A stretch of 62,261 nucleotides of DNA from Dyadobacter sp. CY326 (GTDB lineage Bacteria; Bacteroidota; Bacteroidia; Cytophagales; Spirosomataceae): contig NZ_JAJUXI010000015.1 of NCBI RefSeq assembly GCF_021390515.1, positions 1 to 62,261 of the forward strand, in the 5' to 3' direction. Below, in pieces: positions 43,926 through 52,981 of this stretch (positions are counted from its first letter, which is position 1; every line of letters begins with the position of its first letter). Made by a program: the position numbers and the translations under genes. The notes under the pieces were generated by a model that saw only the letters and a list, made by a program, of their open reading frames with translations, searched no databases and was not told where the DNA came from.

Positions 43926-44744
43926 ATGTCCATTCATACTCCTGATATTAAACGCATTACAACCCACACCATTCAGGAAATGAAGACCCGTGGGGAAAAA
44001 ATATCCTGCCTTACTGCTTACGATTTTTCAATGGCCGGAATCGTTGATGCGGCGGGTGTTGAGCTGATTTTGGTAGGAGATTCTGCTTCCAATGTTATGG
44101 CTGGTCATGAGACAACGCTGCCGATCACGATTGATCAAATGATCTATCACGCAACGTCTGTCGTAAGGGCTGTCAAAAGGGCTTTGGTTGTGGTGGATCT
44201 TCCTTTCGGGTCATATCAGGGCAATTCGCGAGAGGCGCTTAATACCGCCATTCGGATCATGAAAGAGTCTGGCGCGCATGCGGTTAAGCTGGAAGGTGGA
44301 TTGGAGATCAAGGATTCCGTGACCAGAATATTGAGTGCAGGTGTGCCGGTGATGGGTCATTTGGGCCTTACGCCCCAATCGATTTACAAATTCGGAACTT
44401 ACACTGTGAGAGCGCGGCAAGAGGCTGAGGCACAGAAATTGATTGAAGATGCGCGCATGCTCGAAGAAGTGGGCTGTTTTTCTGTTGTTTTGGAAAAAAT
44501 CCCTTCTTCACTAACAAAGCAGGTTTCGGAAACGATTACAATCCCAACCATTGGCATTGGAGCCGGACCGCATGCCGATGGCCAGATCCTTGTTGTACAC
44601 GACTTGCTGGGCATTAATAAGGCATTCAAACCCAGGTTTTTACGCCGTTATGCAGATCTTAATGGTGTAATGACCGATGCGATTTCAAATTATATAAAAG
44701 ACGTTAAAGGCAATTCCTTTCCAAATGAGCAGGAATCGTATTGA
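43926..44744 (+). CDS. panB: 3-methyl-2-oxobutanoate hydroxymethyltransferase
   Basis: This 272-residue barrel enzyme makes ketopantoate from alpha-ketoisovalerate using methylene-THF, the first committed step of pantothenate synthesis. It has the motifs CLTAYDFSMAGIVDAAG, LVGDSASNVMAGHETTLPI and VKLEGG, and the C-terminal IGIGAGPHADGQILVVHDLLG. The length fits the family. panC and panD are not adjacent. It lies 44 bases downstream of the EnvC-like gene. Confidence 0.97.
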   Translation: MSIHTPDIKRITTHTIQEMKTRGEKISCLTAYDFSMAGIVDAAGVELILVGDSASNVMAGHETTLPITIDQMIYHATSVVRAVKRALVVVDLPFGSYQGNSREALNTAIRIMKESGAHAVKLEGGLEIKDSVTRILSAGVPVMGHLGLTPQSIYKFGTYTVRARQEAEAQKLIEDARMLEEVGCFSVVLEKIPSSLTKQVSETITIPTIGIGAGPHADGQILVVHDLLGINKAFKPRFLRRYADLNGVMTDAISNYIKDVKGNSFPNEQESY

Positions 44745-44771
44745 CCTTTTTAAAAGTAAAGCACTAATTAT

Positions 44772-45503
44772 ATGGCAAAGCGACCATTTCAAATCATATA
44801 CGAAGACAATCACCTGATTATCGTCAATAAAGAACCAGGCATTTTGGTTCAGGGCGATGTGACGAAAGACAAATGTCTGCTCGATATGGTGAAAGAATAC
44901 ATTAAGGAAACTTACGATAAACCGGGAGCGGTGTTTTTAGGAACCGTTCACCGTCTCGACAGACCAGTTAGCGGGCTTGTTGTGTTTGCAAAAACATCCA
45001 AAGCATTGGAGCGGATGAACGAAATTTTTCGCAAGCGTGAGGTTCAAAAGACTTATTGGGCAGTTGTCAAAAATCGCCCGGCTGATAAGAAGGGAAAGTT
45101 GGTTCATTATTTATCAAAAGATGAATCGCGCAATGTGACGACGGCTTATGATTACGAAAAGCCCGGAAGGCAGCGCGCAGAGCTGTCTTACCGCTGGCTT
45201 GGTGAACTAAATAAGTTTCACTTGCTGGAAGTTACACCCGTCACGGGCAGACCGCATCAAATCCGGGTGCAGCTCGCTTCAATGAATTGCCCGATTCGCG
45301 GGGATGTAAAATATGGTTTTCCAAAAGGAAATCCTGACAACAACATCAACCTGCACGCGCGACGCCTTTATTTTGAGCATCCCGTTAAGAAAGAGCCGAT
45401 TATTTGCAAAGCAGGCGTTCCAAATGATCCGTTTTGGGAAGAGTTCCTGACATTAGACACGGAGGAAATCAAGCCAGAACATCTGGATTTCCTTTACGAG
45501 TAA
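44772..45503 (+). CDS. RluA-family RNA pseudouridine synthase
   Basis: This 243-residue protein has the catalytic motif VHRLDRPVSGLVVFAKTSKA (Asp63), PVTGRPHQIRVQLASMNCPI and LHARRLYFEHP. There is no S4 domain at the N-terminus. It is 27 bases downstream of panB and nine bases upstream of the next small gene, suggesting co-transcription. It is distinct from the family member at 26377-27099; the RNA target is unknown. Confidence 0.9.
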   Translation: MAKRPFQIIYEDNHLIIVNKEPGILVQGDVTKDKCLLDMVKEYIKETYDKPGAVFLGTVHRLDRPVSGLVVFAKTSKALERMNEIFRKREVQKTYWAVVKNRPADKKGKLVHYLSKDESRNVTTAYDYEKPGRQRAELSYRWLGELNKFHLLEVTPVTGRPHQIRVQLASMNCPIRGDVKYGFPKGNPDNNINLHARRLYFEHPVKKEPIICKAGVPNDPFWEEFLTLDTEEIKPEHLDFLYE

Positions 45504-45512
45504 TGCCTGCCA

Positions 45513-45827
45513 ATGATCGAGAAACTCAAAGAGCGCTGGAATGTCAAGAATGGCTGGGACGTCCTGATCATTCTGATTGTGTTTGCTTGTACGGGCTTTT
45601 CGGTTTTATATGCAAAAAGGGGCTTATTCGCGTTAATTGGCATTAACAAGCAGTCGCCTGACTGGCTTAGGTGGGTTGTTAACATTCTTGTTATTTTGCC
45701 GTTATATCAGGTTATTTTGTTGGCCTGGGGTTGGATTTGGGGGAAGTTTTCGTTTTTCTGGGAATTTGAAAAGCGCATGTTCAGCCGGATCGGCGGTTTG
45801 TTTAGACGGAAAAGATTTCGGACGTAA
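45513..45827 (+). CDS. DUF6787-like small membrane protein
   Basis: This 104-residue protein has two hydrophobic helices (DVLIILIVFACTGFSVLYA and VVNILVILPLYQVILLAWGW). It ends in a basic C-terminus (RRKRFRT). The pattern is that of the small two-helix DUF6787 family of Bacteroidota, whose function is unknown. It follows the pseudouridine synthase closely. It converges on the CehA-like gene with only 27 bases between stops and no clear terminator. Confidence 0.7.
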   Translation: MIEKLKERWNVKNGWDVLIILIVFACTGFSVLYAKRGLFALIGINKQSPDWLRWVVNILVILPLYQVILLAWGWIWGKFSFFWEFEKRMFSRIGGLFRRKRFRT

Positions 45828-45854
45828 CATGTTACGCTCAGTTTGCACCCAATT

Positions 45855-48173
45855 TCATTTATCAATAATCGCCTGATAAACTTTCCTGGCTTGGTTGTAT
45901 GCTGCTTCGGCGGCTTTTTTTTCTTTTGCGCGAATGTTGGGCTCTTTCATTTTCCAGCATTGATTCAACGCCGCAATGCACCATTCGGCACTTTTCTTTT
46001 CAACAACAGGCTTGTTGTCAACATTGATGAACACCGGATTGGAATGGGAACTTGGGTAAATCCGCAATGCAGCCCAGCCCGATTTTTGCACCTCATATGA
46101 AAACTTCACGCTAGTTACTGCTCCATCCGCATCCACTTCCGTTGTGTCAACGGCCGTGCCATTAATAATCAATTCAACACGCACTTTTTGCGACTTGCCA
46201 ATTCTGGCCCGCTCGATGTCCCAGTATGGCACTAATATGATGGATGTTTGCGCGATTTTCTCACCCTCTTTATCCTGTTCCTTGGGAAGATATGCAGCGA
46301 CATTTGCCGTAATGGTGAACTTTTCATTTGCCTTAACCGCCACTTCGCTATCGCCCGTGCCGGCTTCTTTTCCATTGACAGCGAAGTCCATAATGTGCGA
46401 CTTGCCATCCGAAACGTAACTTCTGCCGGATTTTATTGCTGCCACATAATTATCATAATTATAAGCTCCGTTTGGCTTGAAATAACTTCTTGCCTGTCCC
46501 ACACGCGCATCCGTAATGCAGGGAAAATCTGTCTCACCACTTAACCTTGGCCTGAAACCGCAATTTAATGTGTGATAATAAGTGTTTAATTCCCAAGGGG
46601 CAGGCGTGTCTCCAGCGCTGAAAAAGTCGACCAGATTTTGGGTTACCGTCACAATGTATTCATTGGCGCCGATCCCGTCCATTTTCGGGACGATGTAATT
46701 CGGAAGCTTATCCGTCGGTTGCATCGGCTGCAAACCCCAGCCCGAATGTGCATAACCTACGACGCCGCCCTGCGATTTTGCCCAGGAAAGGACAGGCGCT
46801 GTCCACGTGGGCCATTGTTCAATTTGCGTCGTGCCCGGATAATCGTCTTCTTTAATCCGGAGCAAAACAATGTGGCCGGAATGTGAAGATGGAAAGCCGG
46901 AAACCTCGACATCATTGCGCATAATGTTTTTATCACTGGATAATGGATGGTCTTTCCCCGTAAAAAAAGTTTTCTGACGATACCAACTCGGTCCCCAGGC
47001 CAGGTTAGCAGCCAAATTAAGGTCTTCGCCGAGCGTTTGGCGCATCATGTCTTTTGGGTCAACGCCTTCCGTCGGACTGTCGTAATGGCTGCAACCGGCC
47101 GCGTGAATGTGATGATCGGCGCTATGCCATCCCAATTTTGTCATTTGAATCCAGCGCTTCAACTGAAAAGTAACGGTGACCGAATCTTTGTTTTCAGGGA
47201 CAATGATTTCCTTTATTTGCTTAACATATTCCGGTCCGCGGGTGTAAGTGACCTGATATTTTCCTGCCGGAAGCATGACGTGTTCGCCATCTGCGCGATA
47301 AATCTGTGGCTGAAAGAAGAAGTCGGGATAAGTGTCGAACGCGGCGACGCGCCTTGAAGGAAGCGGATAAATGCCTGAAAATTTTCCTGAGGCGTGCGCT
47401 TGTCCATCCGTGATCAGGAATGAGGCCATTGTGGGCTTGCCATCCACATCCAGGACATTGAATTTGACCTTAACCGCAGGTTTTGTATCAAAAAGAATGT
47501 GCGTCGAATTCCTAAAACCAAGATCCTGAGAGCCTTGACCGACATTGTATGCAACTTCAATGTCGCGCTGCCCTGCATCTTTTGAATACAATTGCACGAT
47601 GGCATATTCGAGCTTTAAGCCTGTCAAATTCGCTTGTAACGGCGGATTTGCGTAAATCTGAATTTCGGCAAAGCGGTTGGCCGTCTGCCCGGGCGTCAGT
47701 TGGTGTTCCTTTTTTACTTTTGGTTCAAATGACGGAGAATGATAAGGTTTTGCGGCATTCGGGCTTTCGGCTTCGAGCTTCGCGGCGATGCCCGCTTCAT
47801 TATTAATTTTGACTAAATAACTTGTCCAGCCGCCTTGTAGGAGCGTCGCCTTTGCTGGTCCGCGCAACACTTTCACACGCCCTTCCGGGTTAATGTGAAT
47901 GATGTTAAGACAATAAGGATCAAAGATATCCTGTATTTGTGTGACAATTTCCTGGGTTAAGGGTTTGTCAGATAGTGCTTTTAGCTTTTCAGCATCATGG
48001 GCCGACAACGCGCTTCCTGAAAATGTAAGTGCCTCCTGCAAACGCATGGCCTGCGCCAGCAACGGCTGCGGTTCTACGCCGGTTACCTGGCCCGCGGACT
48101 CATGATTGTGATGCTGCGCAAGCAACGCAACAGGAATAAAAAGCTGGAACAAGAAGAGCACTGTCTTTTTCAT
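45855..48173 (-). CDS. CehA/McbA-family metallohydrolase
   Basis: This 772-residue exported protein has a signal peptide (VLFLFQLFIPVALLAQ), a large N-terminal beta-rich region (about 150-340), and a PHP-type metal-dependent hydrolase domain. That domain starts at the metal site WHSADHHIHAAGCSHYDSP (about residue 350) and runs to about 590. It shares this motif with CehA/McbA enzymes that cleave carbamate or phosphate esters. A C-terminal beta domain follows. The natural substrate is unknown. It is read after the DUF5723 gene, 12 bases downstream. Confidence 0.8.
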   Translation of the reverse strand: MKKTVLFLFQLFIPVALLAQHHNHESAGQVTGVEPQPLLAQAMRLQEALTFSGSALSAHDAEKLKALSDKPLTQEIVTQIQDIFDPYCLNIIHINPEGRVKVLRGPAKATLLQGGWTSYLVKINNEAGIAAKLEAESPNAAKPYHSPSFEPKVKKEHQLTPGQTANRFAEIQIYANPPLQANLTGLKLEYAIVQLYSKDAGQRDIEVAYNVGQGSQDLGFRNSTHILFDTKPAVKVKFNVLDVDGKPTMASFLITDGQAHASGKFSGIYPLPSRRVAAFDTYPDFFFQPQIYRADGEHVMLPAGKYQVTYTRGPEYVKQIKEIIVPENKDSVTVTFQLKRWIQMTKLGWHSADHHIHAAGCSHYDSPTEGVDPKDMMRQTLGEDLNLAANLAWGPSWYRQKTFFTGKDHPLSSDKNIMRNDVEVSGFPSSHSGHIVLLRIKEDDYPGTTQIEQWPTWTAPVLSWAKSQGGVVGYAHSGWGLQPMQPTDKLPNYIVPKMDGIGANEYIVTVTQNLVDFFSAGDTPAPWELNTYYHTLNCGFRPRLSGETDFPCITDARVGQARSYFKPNGAYNYDNYVAAIKSGRSYVSDGKSHIMDFAVNGKEAGTGDSEVAVKANEKFTITANVAAYLPKEQDKEGEKIAQTSIILVPYWDIERARIGKSQKVRVELIINGTAVDTTEVDADGAVTSVKFSYEVQKSGWAALRIYPSSHSNPVFINVDNKPVVEKKSAEWCIAALNQCWKMKEPNIRAKEKKAAEAAYNQARKVYQAIIDK

Positions 48174-48185
48174 ATAAATGAAAGA

Positions 48186-49613
48186 CTAGTCCTCTGCTTT
48201 TTTCCTGTTTAGTTTCCAGGCCGTGAAGCCTAAATAAATCATGGAACCTCTTGCTCCGCCCTTTTTCAACAAACCATTGACATTGCTAAAACCGAGAAAA
48301 ACGGGTCCAAAGTGACCAACCGCGCCAATTGACGGACGATTATTTCCTTTGATAAATGAAATTGGAAAAGCAAAATCGGAATCTTCGTCTTCAAATCGCG
48401 GGGTGATCGTAAATGCATCAAGCTGATAAGGATCCATATAAGCGCCGCTTTTGCGTTTGTAGCGTTTTGTCTGGGATAAATTCAGGAAGAACCCTTTCAC
48501 CAATTGAATGTCCGCTTCCCAATGCAGCGCCTGCGGCAGTTGCATATCGCGTCGGAATGTGGTGTCGCTTTCGGCCGGGAACAATGTCATAAATCCTTCC
48601 GGACCTTTGTCGCTAATGTTTTCCAGCTCTTTTTGGCCAATAATCGATTCTGCTTCCCGACCTGCGATAACCTTACTCTGAGAAGTTCTGTAATGAATGG
48701 AGCCAACGTCGGTCAATGAACCTGCCAGACGGATCAGATATTCAGGGCTTTCGTCAAACACTTCTTTTGATTTGTTCCAATAAGCGCCCAATTCGTAAGA
48801 AAAACCAACATCATAACCCCAGCCCGAGCCATATTGGTCAGAATCAAAGAGATTGGAAAGGCGCATTTTCTTGTTTGGAGCACTGTAACCGCTTTCGTAG
48901 GCAATGTTTTGAATCACCAATTCACTGGTGTCATCAATCCCGGGTAATGGGCGAATGCTGTAACGATCCGCTGAGCCATTCAAATAACCAATTCGCGCAC
49001 CGAAAACACGTTTTCCCGTAACGCCAATGCGAAATTTATGCGCTTCCAAGTCCAGCAACTGAACACCATAAGACACGCTCACGTCCGAAAAGCTTTGCTG
49101 CACCAGATTGAAATTGCCCCACGACTGGTCTGTTGGCGGCGTGCTTCCGGTGTCAAGTCGGTGAAAATATAATGTCTGAATAGGATCGGGGAGGTTGTTG
49201 CCCTGGACAAAACCTCTCGTCCTGAATTGCAATGCGATGCCTTGATATTTACCAATGGCCAGCGAAGCGGATGGCCAGCGGATTTCGCTCACTGTGTAAA
49301 TCGGATTGTCATTGAGGAGCGATCCTGTCGTGCGCGAACGGCCGTAAAGTTCTTTGGTGGAATGGGGAACAAGGAGCGGATACAAAAGCGAATTTTCCCC
49401 TAAAAAGTTGAAATATCGATAATTAATGCTGCCCCCAAACGTCCCAATGTTGATTTGCCACTTGTGTTTTGGACCGCCAATGACCGACGGATTGTAAGTG
49501 GCGCGATACAAGCCTCCGTAATTGCTGAATTGCATTCCCGGAATTTGCTGGGAAAAAGCGGCCTGAATGGTGATGAAAGTTAATAGTGCGAAGGTAAAAA
49601 ATGTGTTTTTCAA
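48186..49613 (-). CDS. DUF5723-type outer-membrane protein
   Basis: This 475-residue protein has a signal peptide (FFTFALLTFITIQAAFSQ). A beta-barrel-like repeat pattern follows, starting FSNYGGLYRATYNPSVIGG, typical of Bacteroidota DUF5723/PorP-like outer-membrane proteins. The C-terminus GSMIYLGFTAWKLNRKKAED lacks the canonical terminal aromatic. Its ATG overlaps the recQ stop region by four bases, so it is probably co-transcribed with recQ. Confidence 0.7.
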   Translation of the reverse strand: MKNTFFTFALLTFITIQAAFSQQIPGMQFSNYGGLYRATYNPSVIGGPKHKWQINIGTFGGSINYRYFNFLGENSLLYPLLVPHSTKELYGRSRTTGSLLNDNPIYTVSEIRWPSASLAIGKYQGIALQFRTRGFVQGNNLPDPIQTLYFHRLDTGSTPPTDQSWGNFNLVQQSFSDVSVSYGVQLLDLEAHKFRIGVTGKRVFGARIGYLNGSADRYSIRPLPGIDDTSELVIQNIAYESGYSAPNKKMRLSNLFDSDQYGSGWGYDVGFSYELGAYWNKSKEVFDESPEYLIRLAGSLTDVGSIHYRTSQSKVIAGREAESIIGQKELENISDKGPEGFMTLFPAESDTTFRRDMQLPQALHWEADIQLVKGFFLNLSQTKRYKRKSGAYMDPYQLDAFTITPRFEDEDSDFAFPISFIKGNNRPSIGAVGHFGPVFLGFSNVNGLLKKGGARGSMIYLGFTAWKLNRKKAED

Positions 49614-51529
49614 TGTTGAGTTTTGTTAGTTAAGGCTAGTTTTCCAATCGTGTCATATCGGATCACTTCGTCTTTGATCAATTGCTGCAATGTTTGTAAA
49701 AAATCTTTTTCAGGAACGTCTTCAAATGCTTTGCCCAGTTCATTGGGTGTGACGGCGCCGTTTTGGTTTAAAAAATTAACGAGTGCGCTGTCTAGTTCAA
49801 GGTTATGCTGTAAATCTTGCTTTTTCTTCTGGATACAAATGTCGCAAACACCGCATTCTTCCGCATCAAATTCATTGAAATATTCCAGTAACAGCAAAGT
49901 GCGGCAAATTCGTGTGTGGGCGGCATAATGTGCCACGGACCGCGCTTTTGTCAAATCTCTGCTCTTCTTTTTCTCAATTTCAAACACATTAAGCGGCAAC
50001 AATGCGGCCTCATAGCGTGGCGTCAGGAATGTTAGCTGCGGCTTGTTTTTCCTTGGTTCGTAATCAATGATATCGCGCTCTTTCAGAAAATTAAGCTTCT
50101 TAATCACCTCTGGTTCAGGCGCAAAAAATATTTGTCCAATTTCACTTTCTGAAATGCGCACATATTCCGTAAACAATTCTCCGCCATACATCCTCAGAAT
50201 TACCTTGATAAACGAATCCAATTCCTGGTAACGTATTTGAAAGTCGTACAATTGCCGGTTATCGACCAGGAAATGGATCTTTGACGCATCATTAAAACTT
50301 TCGCTCAATTGCAGAAAACCCTCTTCTTCGAGCAGTTTAAGCGCATAATGCGTTTCGTTTACTGCTAAGCCGAATGTGCCTGTAAACTGCTGAATGTCAA
50401 AATCAAACGCGGAGAATTCGCCGCCGCCAGTGGCGATTTTGTAATAGTTGGCCAGCGATTGGTAAACCCTTTTCAAAACCTCGACTGGCGGATATTTTCG
50501 CTCAACATTTTCGGTTAATTCTTCAAGATCCAGTTTTGTAAAAAGTGCCACAGCATAGGCTTTCGCTTCATCGCGTCCCGCCCGTCCTGCCTCCTGATAA
50601 TAGGCCTCCAAATTATCAGGAAGGTCAAAATGAATGACAGCGCGCACATCGGGCTTGTCAATCCCCATCCCGAATGCATTAGTCGCCACCACAACCCGGG
50701 TTTGATTCTTGATCCAGGATGACTGCCGGTCGCCACGTTCACGAAAAGGCAGTCCGGCGTGGTAACTTTGAGCGCTAATGCCTTGTCTGCTAAGCCAATC
50801 CGCCAGTTCTTTCGTCCGCTTTCTTGTGCGCACATAAACAATCGCCGAGCCTGAGACATTCTTTAAAATTTGTAATAGTTTCCTTTCTTTATTTTCTTCC
50901 GAAAATGCAGAGTAAGAGAGGTTTGCACGCGCAAATGATTGTTTGAAAACCCGCGCATTGCGCATTTCAAGCTTATCCAGAATATCGGCCCGCACTTCTT
51001 CGGTCGCTGTTGCCGTCAATGCCATCGACGGAACGCCCGGAATGAGTTTTCTGAAATCAGCAATTAAGAGATAAGCCGGCCGGAAATCGTAACCCCAGGC
51101 GGATATGCAATGCGCCTCGTCAATGGCCAGCAAACAAACATTCATTTGCTTGGCCCTCGCGATCATAATGTCTGTCCGCAGCCTTTCCGGCGAAACATAA
51201 AGGAATTTCGTGTGGCCGTGAATGCAGTTATCGAGCGTGATGTCAATCTCGTTTTTGCCCATTCCTGAGTGAATGGCGGCTGCCGAAATGCCCCGGCGTT
51301 TGAGCTGCTCCACCTGGTCTTTCATCAACGCAATGAGCGGCGTAACCACAATGCAGACGCCTTCCATGGCCATCACCGGCACCTGAAAGCACACCGATTT
51401 ACCGCCGCCGGTCGGGAGCAAAACCAATGTGTCGATGCCGTTAAGGACTGCTTTAATGGCATCTTCCTGAAAAGGCCGGAAGTTATCATAACCCCAATAT
51501 TGTTTCAGGACGGCGTGAAGGTCGGTCAT
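49610..51529 (-). CDS. recQ: ATP-dependent DNA helicase RecQ
   Basis: This 639-residue superfamily-2 helicase unwinds DNA 3' to 5' in recombination and repair. Walker A is PTGGGKSVCF (Lys44), the DEAH box is AIDEAHCISAWGYDFRP (137-140), and motif VI is QEAGRAGRD. The RQC zinc cluster is present (CRTLLLLEYF...ECGVCDIC). A C-terminal HRDC domain is not recognisable; the tail instead ends in a winged-helix-like segment. It is followed by the DUF5723 gene with a four-base overlap. Confidence 0.95.
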   Translation of the reverse strand: MTDLHAVLKQYWGYDNFRPFQEDAIKAVLNGIDTLVLLPTGGGKSVCFQVPVMAMEGVCIVVTPLIALMKDQVEQLKRRGISAAAIHSGMGKNEIDITLDNCIHGHTKFLYVSPERLRTDIMIARAKQMNVCLLAIDEAHCISAWGYDFRPAYLLIADFRKLIPGVPSMALTATATEEVRADILDKLEMRNARVFKQSFARANLSYSAFSEENKERKLLQILKNVSGSAIVYVRTRKRTKELADWLSRQGISAQSYHAGLPFRERGDRQSSWIKNQTRVVVATNAFGMGIDKPDVRAVIHFDLPDNLEAYYQEAGRAGRDEAKAYAVALFTKLDLEELTENVERKYPPVEVLKRVYQSLANYYKIATGGGEFSAFDFDIQQFTGTFGLAVNETHYALKLLEEEGFLQLSESFNDASKIHFLVDNRQLYDFQIRYQELDSFIKVILRMYGGELFTEYVRISESEIGQIFFAPEPEVIKKLNFLKERDIIDYEPRKNKPQLTFLTPRYEAALLPLNVFEIEKKKSRDLTKARSVAHYAAHTRICRTLLLLEYFNEFDAEECGVCDICIQKKKQDLQHNLELDSALVNFLNQNGAVTPNELGKAFEDVPEKDFLQTLQQLIKDEVIRYDTIGKLALTNKTQH

Positions 51530-51706
51530 CAGACTTTTAATGTTCTAGTGCGTAGTGAAAGTGTACAAAGTAATGCCATAATGTTCGTTATGAAAAGGAT
51601 TGCGTGCCTGGGAGTGATAAATACATCGGCCCGGGCGCGGAAAAATAAATTCATAATGTTTAATTTGATCAAAATTCCAGCCAAAAAGCTGAACTAACTT
51701 ATTTCC

Positions 51707-52981
51707 ATGCGCACACTTGTTTTGTTTTTCAGTGTTCTCACACTTTCGGGGTGCTCGGTTTCCCATTATTTGAAAAGAGAATTAAAGCATTCGACAGTCC
51801 TGAGCCAGCAGCACACAGGCGTTTCTATTCAAAATCTGGACGGGAAAAAGGAGCTGGCGGCTTATCAAAGCGATAAATATTACAATCCCGCTTCCAACAC
51901 AAAGCTGTTTAGTTATTATGCAGGCTTGTGCGCCTTGGGTGATTCGATTCCGGGGCTGGAATATTTGGAATGGGGGGAATTGCTGATCATTCGCGGAACG
52001 GGCGATCCTTCGCTTTTGCACCCGGATCTGCCGCATAGCAAGGTTTTTGATTTCCTTCAAAGCCGCAAAGAACCGATTTTTTTCACGCCTTATAATTTTG
52101 AAAATAAGCGCTTTGGTCCGGGATGGGCGTGGGGCGATTACAATGATTATTATCAGCCGGAAGTTTCGCCATTGCCCGTTTATGGCAACATTGCACGTTT
52201 TACCGGCGAAGGCTCATTGAAATTCAAAGCTTCGCCATCGTTTTGGAATAAATCAATGGTTTTTGACACAACTGCCTCAGGCATAGAGCGCGACGAAACT
52301 CAAAACTTATTTCATCATTCAAAATTGGCTGTGCCACAAGGCCTTATTCAGGATGTTCCCGTGCGCATGACAGATGCATTGACCGTGCAATTGCTGAGTG
52401 ACACATTGAAACGGGAAGTGAAACTGATCAACATTCCGCTTGAAATTGAGTTAAAAAAGATCAACAGCATCCCGTCTGACTCGTTGTATAAAAGAATGAT
52501 GCAGGTGAGTGATAATATGCTCGCAGAGCAATTAATGTTGCTTTACGCGTCGGCGAACGGGTTGCCATTGAATACGGAAAAGGCGATTGCACACGCGGTC
52601 AAGCAGCATATGAGCGACTTGCCGGACCGGCCGGTTTGGAAAGACGGGTCAGGGTTGAGCCGTTATAACCTTTTTACACCTCGGACAATCGTTGCTTTGC
52701 TTCAAAAGATTTATCAAAAAGTGCCTCGTGAAAAGTTGTTTCAAATTCTGCCGGCTGGCGGAAAATCCGGGACGCTTGGAAATTTGTTCAAAGGGCAGGA
52801 GCCATTTGTTTATGCCAAAACAGGAAGTCTGAGCAATAATTATTGTTTGAGCGGTTATCTGATTACCAAAAAAGGCAAAACGTTGGTTTTCAGCTTTATG
52901 AACAACAATTTTACGCGACCATCGAGCGAAGTCCGCAGTGAAGTGGCGCGTATTTTAACAGGATTGCACAATAAATTCTGA
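51707..52981 (+). CDS. dacB: PBP4-type D-alanyl-D-alanine carboxypeptidase
   Basis: This 424-residue class C penicillin-binding protein trims peptidoglycan side chains in the periplasm. The three active-site motifs are visible: SxxK in ASNTKLF (Ser63, Lys66), SDN in MQVSDNMLAEQ, and KTG in VYAKTGSLSNNY. A signal with lipobox LSGC (Cys16) suggests lipid anchoring. The protein is shorter than E. coli PBP4. It ends exactly where the opposite-strand gene ends: the two stop codons form TGATCA. Confidence 0.9.
   Translation: MRTLVLFFSVLTLSGCSVSHYLKRELKHSTVLSQQHTGVSIQNLDGKKELAAYQSDKYYNPASNTKLFSYYAGLCALGDSIPGLEYLEWGELLIIRGTGDPSLLHPDLPHSKVFDFLQSRKEPIFFTPYNFENKRFGPGWAWGDYNDYYQPEVSPLPVYGNIARFTGEGSLKFKASPSFWNKSMVFDTTASGIERDETQNLFHHSKLAVPQGLIQDVPVRMTDALTVQLLSDTLKREVKLINIPLEIELKKINSIPSDSLYKRMMQVSDNMLAEQLMLLYASANGLPLNTEKAIAHAVKQHMSDLPDRPVWKDGSGLSRYNLFTPRTIVALLQKIYQKVPREKLFQILPAGGKSGTLGNLFKGQEPFVYAKTGSLSNNYCLSGYLITKKGKTLVFSFMNNNFTRPSSEVRSEVARILTGLHNKF

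Noticed and set aside
46795..46815. TGTCCACGTGGGCC inside the CehA-like gene as a second parS
   Set aside because: It differs from the parS 16-mer at about five positions and lies in coding sequence.
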